A stretch of 8,749 nucleotides of DNA, from contig PEZR01000192.1 of assembly GCA_002773975.1 (NCBI GenBank), positions 7,416 to 16,164 of the forward strand, in the 5' to 3' direction. The stretch's first letter is position 1, and each line of letters starts with the position of its first letter. Shown in pieces: positions 1 to 6,183 of the stretch. A model generated the notes under the pieces. That model saw only the letters and a list, made by a program, of their open reading frames with translations, did no database searches and was not told the DNA's origin. This stretch comes from Bdellovibrio sp. CG10_big_fil_rev_8_21_14_0_10_47_8. Its GTDB lineage: Bacteria > Bdellovibrionota > Bdellovibrionia > Bdellovibrionales > Bdellovibrionaceae. Both the position numbers and the translations under genes were made by a program.

Positions 1-1
1 T

Positions 2-523
2 CCATTGCCAGCAAACCTCACTCCGGCTGAACAACAAGAGACGATCGAGACCCGAGCAAAACAACTTATTGTTGATTTGAACGTAGATCGCACTCTTTTG
101 GGTGATATTGCTTCCTTGTACACAAAAGGCAATGTGCGCCAGCATCGCAAAATCGCAAAGCTCTTAACAACTGCTGTTCAACAGATGCGCGCTGACAAGA
201 AAGCCTCAAAGATCAGTGCCAACGATCCAAAGCTCCGCGCCTTGGCACAAGCCTTTGATCAATCAGAAGACAGAGCAAAGCGAAATTCAAATTTGGCCTA
301 TGGCCTGACACTCGTTGCACTTTTTGCCGGCGTTGCAGGAATGGGCATGAAAACGGCCGATCGTCCGGTGACTTCATTTATTGAAGGCATGACTTACGCA
401 ATTAATTTTAAGCCAGCCGGTTTTGGCGGTGGTTATATCTCAGCACTTCTTTTCGCTGTTGGCTTTGGTGCGAGCGCTTCAGTAAACACGATCGTCGACG
501 AAGACTTTGAGATCGAAGAGTAA
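2..523 (+). CDS. Unknown membrane protein, 5'-truncated by the window edge
   Basis: This reading frame is open from the first full codon in the window to a TAA at 521-523. A TTG at position 5 could be a start, but no ribosome binding site is visible and the frame stays open upstream, so the gene probably begins outside the window. Counting from the TTG, about 95 polar, Lys/Arg-rich, probably helical residues come first. Two hydrophobic Gly/Ala-rich segments follow (about 97-116 and 143-162), and the protein ends in a short acidic tail, VDEDFEIEE. The likely form is a soluble N-terminal region with a C-terminal membrane hairpin. Only 6 bp separate it from the next gene, so the two are probably cotranscribed. 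I recognise no family. The next protein ends its own hydrophobic pair with a similar acidic motif, which suggests a functional link. Confidence 0.7.
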   Translation, partial: PLPANLTPAEQQETIETRAKQLIVDLNVDRTLLGDIASLYTKGNVRQHRKIAKLLTTAVQQMRADKKASKISANDPKLRALAQAFDQSEDRAKRNSNLAYGLTLVALFAGVAGMGMKTADRPVTSFIEGMTYAINFKPAGFGGGYISALLFAVGFGASASVNTIVDEDFEIEE

Positions 524-529
524 TCGAAA

Positions 530-1507
530 GTGATACTGCTGGGAAGACGCTCCTTACTGTGTGCACTTGTCATCCTTGCTGCAAGTGCAGCGACCGTCCC
601 AGCTTTTGCCTCAACTCCGACGAAAGGGCTTGAGTTAGAACTAACCCGGCTTGAGACGCAATCAGCGCTAAACCCCGATGGCGCCCAGTTCGAGAAATTT
701 CCGCAATCAGCGCTGCTCATCAAATCCCCAGAATGGGATACGATCAAAGCCAGTTTTGAAAAGGACGACCGTTGTGAGTTCTATCTGCATGCAATCAGAT
801 CGCTTGAAAACAGTGCCATTTTAGCATCGCAATTCTCGTATATTCAGTTCCGTAACGGGAAGCTGATGGGTTCATTTGCGAAAGATCCTTATGAGTCTAC
901 ATTTTTCAATATCAGATACTGGGTATCGGCTTATTATCTTCGCAAGTTGACTCAGGTATTTGCAAATGGAATGGAAGGCGGCGGAGAACTCGATATGGCA
1001 CCAAAGACCTGTGTTGCCCAGAACCGTGATAGAATTCTTCAGCTGATGCTCCATCGTGATGAACAGCTTCATCAGCACCTGATGGCAGCACTACCAGTTG
1101 AGCTGATGAACCCAGCTCTGGTCGATGAACATGCGCTCGGCGAGATCCGGCATATGATCAAACGTCGTGATACTTTTGATAAATCTCTTTTTCATATGGG
1201 CTCGGCGATTTTGGGATACGGCGCCTTCAAGGGTCTTTCATTATTTTTAAAAAGCAGGATCGCCAGCAAAGTTTTGCGTGGCCTAATTGTTATTGCGGCC
1301 TCGGGTGCGACTGTTTTGCCCGCCGCACTTTCTGATGACGAGTTCGAGATGGACTCACTGTATCTCGGCGAAAAAGACCCGCAATCTATGTGGGATCGCT
1401 TGATGTCTCGGATCCATCTGACGTCCCAGCCGTGGAAGCGTGGCGATGTGATCAATGCCTTCCTCAGTCTTCAGAAGGATCGCCTTCGTAAGATCCAGCC
1501 ATTCTAG
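530..1507 (+). CDS. Exported membrane-anchored protein of unknown function
   Basis: A 325-residue protein that begins at a GTG 6 bp after the preceding stop; the weak GAAGAG at 515-520, inside the end of the upstream gene, is the only candidate ribosome site. Residues 1-27 look like a Sec signal peptide: Arg6-Arg7, a Leu/Ala/Val core, then an AFA cleavage site. The central part (about 30-215) is soluble-looking and mixed in charge, with Cys81 and Cys161 that could pair in the periplasm. Two hydrophobic segments (about 219-240 and 249-268) follow, then the acidic motif DDEFEMD (269-275) and a roughly 50-residue Trp/Arg-containing tail. The arrangement of hydrophobic pair plus acidic motif resembles the C-terminus of the upstream protein. 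No enzyme motif is visible and I do not recognise the family. It is probably in an operon with the upstream gene. Confidence 0.75.
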   Translation: MILLGRRSLLCALVILAASAATVPAFASTPTKGLELELTRLETQSALNPDGAQFEKFPQSALLIKSPEWDTIKASFEKDDRCEFYLHAIRSLENSAILASQFSYIQFRNGKLMGSFAKDPYESTFFNIRYWVSAYYLRKLTQVFANGMEGGGELDMAPKTCVAQNRDRILQLMLHRDEQLHQHLMAALPVELMNPALVDEHALGEIRHMIKRRDTFDKSLFHMGSAILGYGAFKGLSLFLKSRIASKVLRGLIVIAASGATVLPAALSDDEFEMDSLYLGEKDPQSMWDRLMSRIHLTSQPWKRGDVINAFLSLQKDRLRKIQPF

Positions 1508-1620
1508 CATTCACTTAACTCGAGCAATCGCTCCACAAAATACTCTCTGATGAATTTACAAAAATAGCAGCCGTCCCTGTTCAACGCCCCTTTCCGGGTG
1601 TATAGCTGGCCACAACGAAC

Positions 1621-1624
1621 GAGG
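1621..1624 (+). promoter_or_regulatory. Ribosome binding site deciding the start at 1631
   Basis: GAGG lies 6 nt before the ATG at 1631. This choice removes a longer reading from a GTG at 1598 and places a clean signal peptide at the very N-terminus. Confidence 0.6.
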
Positions 1625-1630
1625 TTTAAA

Positions 1631-1951
1631 ATGAAATTTCTTGTTGGATTTTTAATGTTGATCGCTTGGAACCAAGCTAACGCTGCAACCCTGTTGAATT
1701 GCAATGTCTCTGATGGAGCGGACCAACAAGTCATGGTTATCGAGACCAATGGCAACCTGACTTTGCGAGAGCTGACCATGGGCGGCCGATGGATTGAAAG
1801 AGCACTCACCGCAAAAGAATGGTCGAGCAAAAAAATCCTGCTTCATAGCGCTCCCGGCGAAAAAACAATTTTTGCTAAAGTTGGCTCAGAGTGGACCTTT
1901 CATGTGACTGGCCCCGGCTATGATAGCTATGGTTATGCTGACTGTTTCTAG
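1631..1951 (+). CDS. Small secreted protein of unknown function
   Basis: A 106-residue protein. The ATG at 1631 is preferred over the in-frame GTG at 1598 because it has GAGG 6 nt upstream and puts a typical Sec signal peptide at residues 1-18: Lys2, a hydrophobic Phe/Leu/Val/Ile core, and an ANA cleavage site. The mature product of about 88 residues has alternating polar and hydrophobic residues that suggest a small beta-rich fold. Its only two cysteines are Cys24 near the mature N-terminus and Cys105, the next-to-last residue, so one disulfide closing the chain is plausible in the periplasm or outside. It has no lipobox. The 123 bp before it (1508-1630) hold no gene and no convincing terminator or promoter. 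It is convergent with the transketolase gene, with 34 bp between the stops. I recognise no family. Confidence 0.7.
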   Translation: MKFLVGFLMLIAWNQANAATLLNCNVSDGADQQVMVIETNGNLTLRELTMGGRWIERALTAKEWSSKKILLHSAPGEKTIFAKVGSEWTFHVTGPGYDSYGYADCF

Positions 1952-1985
1952 TTCGAAATAATCTGCAACGACAAGCTGGCAGCAA

Positions 1986-4004
1986 TTAAACCCGGTTGAG
2001 CATTTTTGCGGCTGCATCCACAATCGCAACAGCGTCGATTTTGTGTTTGTGGTAAAGCTCATCGGCTAAATAAGCACTTTGACCGAATTCTCCGTGCACC
2101 GCCAATGATCGAACCTGAAACGGAACACTCTCGCGCGCCAAACTGGCCGTGAGCATCTGACCAAAACCACCAATCCATTGATGATCTTCCACCGTGATGA
2201 GCTGGCCCTGAGTTTTCTTCAGAGCTTCGCTGATCGTCACTGTGTCAATATGATTGTGACAGCCCGGATTGATGACGATGCTCCCGATCCCTTGACTCTG
2301 TAACAAATCAGAAGCCTTTGTCGCCTGAACAAGACAAGAACCAGAAGCCACGATCGTCACCGCTTGTTTTTCGTTTAACTTTTCTTGAAGAACCTGCGCT
2401 TTTCGCAATTCATATTTTGCGCCCTCTTGAAATTTCTTAGGAAAGTTCTCCCGCCCCAAGAAAAAGACAAAACTGGGTGGAGTTTTTCCCTGTTTTCTTG
2501 TTTCGACGAACTGTTCAATGGCTTGGCTCATCAAAGCCTCGGCCTCTTCACTGCAGGTCAGACAATAGACCTCCACATTTGGGATCGAGGACACCATCGC
2601 CAAATAAGACAGAGCTTGATGAGAAGCCCCGTCGGCCGCATCCTGAAAACCAGTGTGAGAGAAAACACAAATCATCGGCGCATCACTGAGGGAAGCCATG
2701 GTCAATGGCAGAGCCCCCTTGGTTACACCAAATTGTGCAAAGGTATCCACCACCGGAATAAACCCCACCTTGGACATCCCGGCTGCCACAGAAACCATAT
2801 TGCTTTCAGCAACTCCGACATCAAAACAATGTTGGGGAAATTCTTTCCGAAATGTTGCCACCCCCGTAGAGCCCGGCAAGTCAGAAGTGATGGATAAAAT
2901 TGGCAGACCGGCCTTGGCAGCCTTGACCATGGCCGAAGAAATTCCCACTTGAATTTTTTCTTCTGGCACAGCCGGTTTAACGGCGTTCGCCTTGATTTTT
3001 TTCTCAAGCTCAATGAGTTCGTCAATCCATGTTTGAAATTCAGGTGGGTATTCCCCATCATAGATCTCTCGCAAAAAGGCCGGAAGCTCGACGGACGATT
3101 TCAGAGGAAACCCATGGCCACCCGAAGAGGACTCGGCTGTTTTTTGAGTACCGATACCTTTGATGGTTTTTGCATGAATCGCGATTGGCACCTGAGGTGC
3201 CGATCTCACTTCGGTCACCGCTTGCGCGATCACATTGTAGCACTCTTGCAAATCATGGCCATCTGGCAGGGATAAAACTTTCCACCCGAGTGCAGTCAGT
3301 GAATCAAAAGTGGGTTCCATCGAGAAACTGTCTTTGTCAATTCGCCCTGAGAGTTTGGTGTTGTTGTCGCTGATCACCAAAACAAAAGGTCCCATCTTTC
3401 CGGTTTTTGCCAAACCCGGAATGGCTGCCATGGCCTCACGAGCTTCGCCTTCCATACAGGCCCCATCGGAAATAGCGGTCACGGTCACTCGGTTCTGACC
3501 CGAGAGAGCTTCGGCCATCGCCAAGCCCTGAGACTGTGGAAAAGCAGAACCCAAGGGACCATTGCTTAAATAAACTCCTTCGGGAAAAAGATGACCTTCT
3601 CCGTGTCCGGTCAAAGAGCTTTCGATGGATCGAAATTTTTTCAGTTTTTCAAAATTCAGTCCCGCCATTTCATAATTGGCTTTCAATGCGTAAAGCCCAT
3701 TTTCACAATGACCAGCATCATTGATCAGATGAAAGAGACGATGCCAGGGCTCACTTTTTTTCCCCGCTTCCCAAAAAACATACCCATGCAAAGCCGACAT
3801 CAATTCAGCAAAGGCCGCGGGGCCACCATAATGAGAAGCCGCGCCACCAAGGACCGCATTCATGTCCATCAACGACACCAAGGCACGCGTGGCCCGAGGA
3901 TCCACCACTGTCAAAGGTCCGTCCTGTCCCTTGATTGTTTTTCCATAGATGGGATTGCGTGTTGGATTTCCAGCCAGCTGAACTGGCAGTGCCTGAGGTT
4001 GCAT
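1986..4004 (-). CDS. tkt: Transketolase, divergent form
   Basis: Transfers two-carbon ketol units between sugar phosphates in the non-oxidative pentose phosphate pathway, using thiamine diphosphate; cytoplasmic. All three transketolase domains are present. Numbered from the ATG at 4004, the cofactor histidines are at 58 (ASHYGGP), 99 (DAGHCEN) and 134 (GHGEGH); GPLG is at 149-152. The TPP/metal motif begins SDG (Asp180) and ends DNN (Asn214). His297 follows, and the pyrimidine domain has the catalytic Glu400 in GVAESNM and His462 in DGASHQ. The 62-residue spacing from Glu to the last His matches the E. coli enzyme as I recall it. Oddities: about 30 extra N-terminal residues, a shorter linker between the first two domains, and SDG instead of GDG. 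I prefer the ATG at 4004 because GGAG lies 5 nt upstream; an ATG at 4019, with no such site, would add 5 residues. It is transcribed divergently from add. The gene symbol is a family-level assignment. Confidence 0.9.
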   Translation of the reverse strand: MQPQALPVQLAGNPTRNPIYGKTIKGQDGPLTVVDPRATRALVSLMDMNAVLGGAASHYGGPAAFAELMSALHGYVFWEAGKKSEPWHRLFHLINDAGHCENGLYALKANYEMAGLNFEKLKKFRSIESSLTGHGEGHLFPEGVYLSNGPLGSAFPQSQGLAMAEALSGQNRVTVTAISDGACMEGEAREAMAAIPGLAKTGKMGPFVLVISDNNTKLSGRIDKDSFSMEPTFDSLTALGWKVLSLPDGHDLQECYNVIAQAVTEVRSAPQVPIAIHAKTIKGIGTQKTAESSSGGHGFPLKSSVELPAFLREIYDGEYPPEFQTWIDELIELEKKIKANAVKPAVPEEKIQVGISSAMVKAAKAGLPILSITSDLPGSTGVATFRKEFPQHCFDVGVAESNMVSVAAGMSKVGFIPVVDTFAQFGVTKGALPLTMASLSDAPMICVFSHTGFQDAADGASHQALSYLAMVSSIPNVEVYCLTCSEEAEALMSQAIEQFVETRKQGKTPPSFVFFLGRENFPKKFQEGAKYELRKAQVLQEKLNEKQAVTIVASGSCLVQATKASDLLQSQGIGSIVINPGCHNHIDTVTISEALKKTQGQLITVEDHQWIGGFGQMLTASLARESVPFQVRSLAVHGEFGQSAYLADELYHKHKIDAVAIVDAAAKMLNRV

Positions 4005-4009
4005 CAAAA

Positions 4010-4013
4010 CTCC
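4010..4013 (-). promoter_or_regulatory. Ribosome binding site deciding the transketolase start
   Basis: On the minus strand GGAG is followed by 5 nt and the ATG at 4004-4002. The more upstream in-frame ATG at 4019-4017 has no purine-rich stretch before it, so the shorter form is favoured. Confidence 0.5.
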
Positions 4014-4021
4014 GATCATCG

Positions 4022-4050
4022 TTTACAAATCACGAGCTGGACTTTATCAT
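4022..4050 (+). promoter_or_regulatory. Sigma-70-type promoter for add
   Basis: The -35 box is TTTACA (4022-4027, 5 of 6 matches to consensus) and the -10 box is TATCAT (4045-4050, 5 of 6), with an ideal 17-bp spacer. Standard spacing puts +1 at 4057, which is the A of the add ATG, so the transcript would have no leader. No Shine-Dalgarno sequence precedes that ATG, which agrees with this reading. Its -10 box overlaps that of the divergent transketolase promoter. Confidence 0.55.
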
Positions 4051-4071
4051 TTCGCCATGAATGAGGGTCAA
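4043..4071 (-). promoter_or_regulatory. Sigma-70-type promoter for the transketolase gene
   Basis: Read on the minus strand, TTGACC (4071-4066, 5 of 6 matches to the -35 consensus) is followed by a 17-bp spacer and GATAAA (4048-4043, 4 of 6 matches to the -10 consensus). The predicted start site is near 4036, giving a leader of about 31 nt before the ATG at 4004. The -35 box lies inside the 5' end of add, and the -10 box overlaps the add -10 box by 4 bp. Confidence 0.45.
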
Positions 4072-5112
4072 ATAAATTCGTCACCAAAGTATTCCCGAGA
4101 GTTTTTGCGCCAGCTGCCCAAAGTGGAGCTGCACCGCCACTTAGAAGGCTCTCTTCGGCTGACAACCCTTGTTGAATTGGCCAGAGACCTGGGAATCGAG
4201 ATTCCACCAACTGAGCAGCAAGTCATCGATGATTTTTTGGTCACCAAACCAATGAAGGATTTGGAGAGCGTTCTCAAAAAATTCATGCGAACCCAGGCTG
4301 TACTCAGCTCCGAAGAAATTTTAGCCCGTATCACATTTGAGGCCATTGAAGATGCTTGCCACGAGGGAATTCGTCTCTTAGAGCTTCGCTGGGCCCCTTT
4401 CTATATTGCCGACGGGCACCCAGGACTCACGCCAGAGAAAATTCTCCGGGGCATTAAAATGGGCCTTAAAATGGCCCAAGAGCTCCCCATAGCTGTCGGG
4501 TTTATCTCGATTGTTCAGCGCATCCATTCTCTGGAAGAGGCCGAACAGGTTCTTCAGCTCACCTTGGATCACCGGGATTTTTTTGTGGGAATAGATCTGG
4601 CCGACAACGAAGTCGGATTTGATCCGACCCACTTTGAAAAGATTTTTTCCAGAGCCCAAGCCCAAGACCTGCCGATCACTATTCATGCCGGCGAAGCTCC
4701 CTTTGCAGAAGCCAGTTTGAATGTGAAAAAATCCATCGAGCTCCTCGGCGCTCAACGTATTGGCCATGGACTGCAGATTTTTAGAGACCCTTTTATTATG
4801 AGTCTTGTTCGTCAAAAGGGAATTCCTCTTGAACTTTGCCCCACCAGCAATTGGCTGACGCAGTCTGTGCCAAGTCTTGAAGCCCATCCCATTCGGCAAC
4901 TGATGGAGGCCGGCATCCCAGTCACCATCAATTCCGATGATCCGGGGATTTTTGGAATTGATCTCGTTCACGAATACCAAGTGCTCTCGGAAATTCATCA
5001 CTTTACAGAAGCTGAATTTAACAACTGCAATGATGTTGCTGCTCAAGCAAGTTTCATCCCGCGGATGCAAAAACAAAAATTCTGGCCACGCCCTATCCAC
5101 AATCTTCGTTAA
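4057..5112 (+). CDS. add: Adenosine deaminase family protein
   Basis: Zinc-dependent hydrolytic deaminase of the amidohydrolase fold, expected to convert adenosine to inosine in purine salvage; cytoplasmic. At 351 residues it is of normal length for the family. The whole active-site set is visible: His26 and His28 in ELHRHLEGS, His210 and Glu213 in HAGE, His237 in GHG, and Asp294-Asp295 in SDDPGIFG. The N-terminal LPKVELHRHLEGSLR block is diagnostic of the family. No ribosome site precedes the ATG at 4057, no upstream in-frame start exists, and the predicted transcription start coincides with the ATG. Its TAA stop overlaps the ribosome binding site of pip, so the two are cotranscribed and probably coupled. 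Relatives act on adenine or on 6-aminodeoxyfutalosine. The futalosine role is less likely here because menD and menH, from the other menaquinone route, lie nearby. The family is certain; the exact substrate is not. Confidence 0.9.
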   Translation: MNEGQINSSPKYSREFLRQLPKVELHRHLEGSLRLTTLVELARDLGIEIPPTEQQVIDDFLVTKPMKDLESVLKKFMRTQAVLSSEEILARITFEAIEDACHEGIRLLELRWAPFYIADGHPGLTPEKILRGIKMGLKMAQELPIAVGFISIVQRIHSLEEAEQVLQLTLDHRDFFVGIDLADNEVGFDPTHFEKIFSRAQAQDLPITIHAGEAPFAEASLNVKKSIELLGAQRIGHGLQIFRDPFIMSLVRQKGIPLELCPTSNWLTQSVPSLEAHPIRQLMEAGIPVTINSDDPGIFGIDLVHEYQVLSEIHHFTEAEFNNCNDVAAQASFIPRMQKQKFWPRPIHNLR

Positions 5113-5117
5113 GGAGG
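5111..5117 (+). promoter_or_regulatory. Strong Shine-Dalgarno of pip overlapping the add stop
   Basis: AAGGAGG lies 6 nt before the pip ATG and shares its first two bases with the add TAA (5110-5112). It is by far the best ribosome binding site in the window, and its position favours coupling of pip translation to add. Confidence 0.8.
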
Positions 5118-5123
5118 ATTTTT

Positions 5124-6071
5124 ATGACCGATCTCTATCCTGAAATTGAACCCTTCCATCAAGGACGACTGAAGGTCTCTGAAATTCACGAACTCTATTT
5201 CGAACAGGCTGGAAATCCCAAGGGATACCCCATCGTCTTTTTACATGGCGGACCCGGCGGTGGAATCAACCCGAATTACCGACGATTTTTTGATCCTCAA
5301 CACTACCACATCGTTCTTTTTGATCAACGGGGGTGCGGACAAAGCACGCCTCACGCCGAGCTTCAAGAAAACACCACCTGGGACTTGGTCTCGGACATTG
5401 AAAAGATCCGTACTCATTTAAAAATCGATCGCTGGCATGTTTTCGGTGGCAGCTGGGGTTCCACTCTTTCTTTGACCTATGCGATCACTCACCCGAGCCG
5501 AGTTTCCGCACTGATCTTACGGGGCATTTTTCTGTGCCGCCCATCAGAGCTTTCTTGGTTTTACCAAGAAGGTGCCAGCCAAATATTTCCTGACTATTGG
5601 GAAAAATATTTGAATTATATTCCCGCCAATGAACGCACAAATATGATGAAGGCCTATCATCAAAGACTCACAAGCCCTGATGAAAAAATCCGTCTTGAGG
5701 CCGCTCGCATCTGGAGCCAATGGGAAAGTGCAACGTCCTATCTGCACCCACAGCCGGCCGCCATCGAAGAGTTCGAAGATCCGCACAAAGCTTTGGCCTT
5801 TGCTCGCATCGAATGCCATTACTTTATGAACTCGGCTTTTTTCTCGACGCCGAATTATCTTCTCGAGAACGTCCAAAAAATTCGCGGAATTCCAGGTCAC
5901 ATCGTTCAAGGGCGTTATGACGTGGTTTGCCCCCTTCGCAGTGCTTGGGATCTGCACCGAGCGTGGCCCGAGTCGACTCTTGAAATCATCACAGACTCTG
6001 GTCATTCAGCTTCGGAGCCAGGGACTCGCTCTGCGCTCGTTCAAGCAACCAACCGATTTCGGAAGATTTAG
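5124..6071 (+). CDS. pip: Proline iminopeptidase (prolyl aminopeptidase)
   Basis: An alpha/beta-hydrolase of peptidase family S33 that removes N-terminal proline from peptides. It has no signal peptide, so it is cytoplasmic and would finish the breakdown of imported peptides. The 315-residue length is normal for the family. The oxyanion-hole block HGGPGGG is at 41-47 and DQRGCGQS at 67-74. The nucleophile elbow GGSWGS carries Ser110, the acid is Asp266 in GRYDVVCP, and the base is His294 in SGHSASEPG. As I recall, these are the same triad positions as in the Xanthomonas enzyme, which also supports the ATG at 5124. It follows add by 11 bp with a strong ribosome site. The protease gene further downstream may belong to the same transcript. 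Nothing appears damaged. Confidence 0.95.
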   Translation: MTDLYPEIEPFHQGRLKVSEIHELYFEQAGNPKGYPIVFLHGGPGGGINPNYRRFFDPQHYHIVLFDQRGCGQSTPHAELQENTTWDLVSDIEKIRTHLKIDRWHVFGGSWGSTLSLTYAITHPSRVSALILRGIFLCRPSELSWFYQEGASQIFPDYWEKYLNYIPANERTNMMKAYHQRLTSPDEKIRLEAARIWSQWESATSYLHPQPAAIEEFEDPHKALAFARIECHYFMNSAFFSTPNYLLENVQKIRGIPGHIVQGRYDVVCPLRSAWDLHRAWPESTLEIITDSGHSASEPGTRSALVQATNRFRKI

Positions 6072-6080
6072 TCCCAACAA

Positions 6081-6112
6081 TCTGGGCTCATAATTTTTAC
6101 TTATGAGCCAGA
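6081..6112 (+). repeat. Inverted repeat (stem-loop) after pip
   Basis: GGCTCATAA (6085-6093) and TTATGAGCC (6101-6109) pair perfectly over 9 bp around a 7-nt loop. Outer TCT/AGA adds 3 bp past a bulged G at 6084. No T-run follows on either strand, so it is not a standard intrinsic terminator. It could be a 3' stabilising hairpin for pip, a protein-binding site, or part of the leader of the protease gene. The ATG of the small leader ORF (6103) lies in its right arm. Confidence 0.6.
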
Positions 6113-6183
6113 TCAAAAGAATGACTTTGCCTAAAGAGCCCCCCGCGGTGTTTAAGGAACTCGGATCGGGGGGTCTGCAATGA
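6103..6183 (+). CDS. Possible 26-codon leader ORF coupled to the protease gene
   Basis: An ATG at 6103 opens a frame of 26 codons that ends in TGA at 6181-6183. The stop overlaps the protease start as ATGA, the usual layout for translational coupling. The peptide begins MSQIKRMTLP and ends KELGSGGLQ. A second in-frame ATG at 6121 follows AAAAGA, a weak ribosome site; the ATG at 6103 has none and sits in a stem. Translation would pass through, and so open, the GC stem that hides the protease ribosome site. The peptide itself resembles nothing I know, so the act of translation may matter more than the product. A frame this short can arise by chance; the exact ATGA overlap is the main support. 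Confidence 0.3.
   Translation: MSQIKRMTLPKEPPAVFKELGSGGLQ
6137..6175 (+). promoter_or_regulatory. Stem-loop sequestering the protease ribosome binding site
   Basis: CCCCCCG (6139-6145) can pair with CGGGGGG (6167-6173), seven consecutive G-C pairs around a 21-nt loop, extended by a G-U pair (6138/6174). The right arm includes GGGGGGT (6168-6174), which is the only ribosome-binding-like stretch at the right distance (5 nt) from the protease ATG at 6180. Folded, it would block initiation. An unpaired AAGGA at 6154-6158 in the loop is too far from the ATG to act directly but could be a standby site. Confidence 0.5.

Noticed and set aside
5..7. TTG as the true start of the first gene
   Set aside because: No upstream sequence is available to show a ribosome site and the frame is open to the window edge, so truncation is more likely.
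1522..1533. Short GAGC-AATC-GCTC palindrome after the second gene, as a terminator
   Set aside because: It has only a 4-bp stem and no T-run, which is too weak to call.
1580..1606. Possible promoter (TTCAAC, 15 bp, TATAGC) before the small secreted protein
   Set aside because: The -35 box matches only half the consensus and the spacing is short; I could not separate it from chance.
2385..2897. A 170-codon plus-strand open frame inside the transketolase gene
   Set aside because: It is antisense to conserved transketolase sequence, and its translation is low-complexity and rich in His/Arg/Pro without any motif.
4378..5100. A 240-codon open frame on the minus strand inside add
   Set aside because: It lies entirely opposite a gene with a full set of family motifs, has no recognisable domain or ribosome site, and is explained by the codon bias of the sense gene.
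5544..6005. A 153-codon minus-strand open frame inside pip
   Set aside because: It is a shadow of the pip catalytic domain, with no independent coding evidence.
6089..6094. CATAAT as a -10 box for a protease promoter
   Set aside because: It is a good -10 match, but no acceptable -35 box lies 16-18 bp upstream and there is no extended -10 TG. It is also part of the stem-loop arm.
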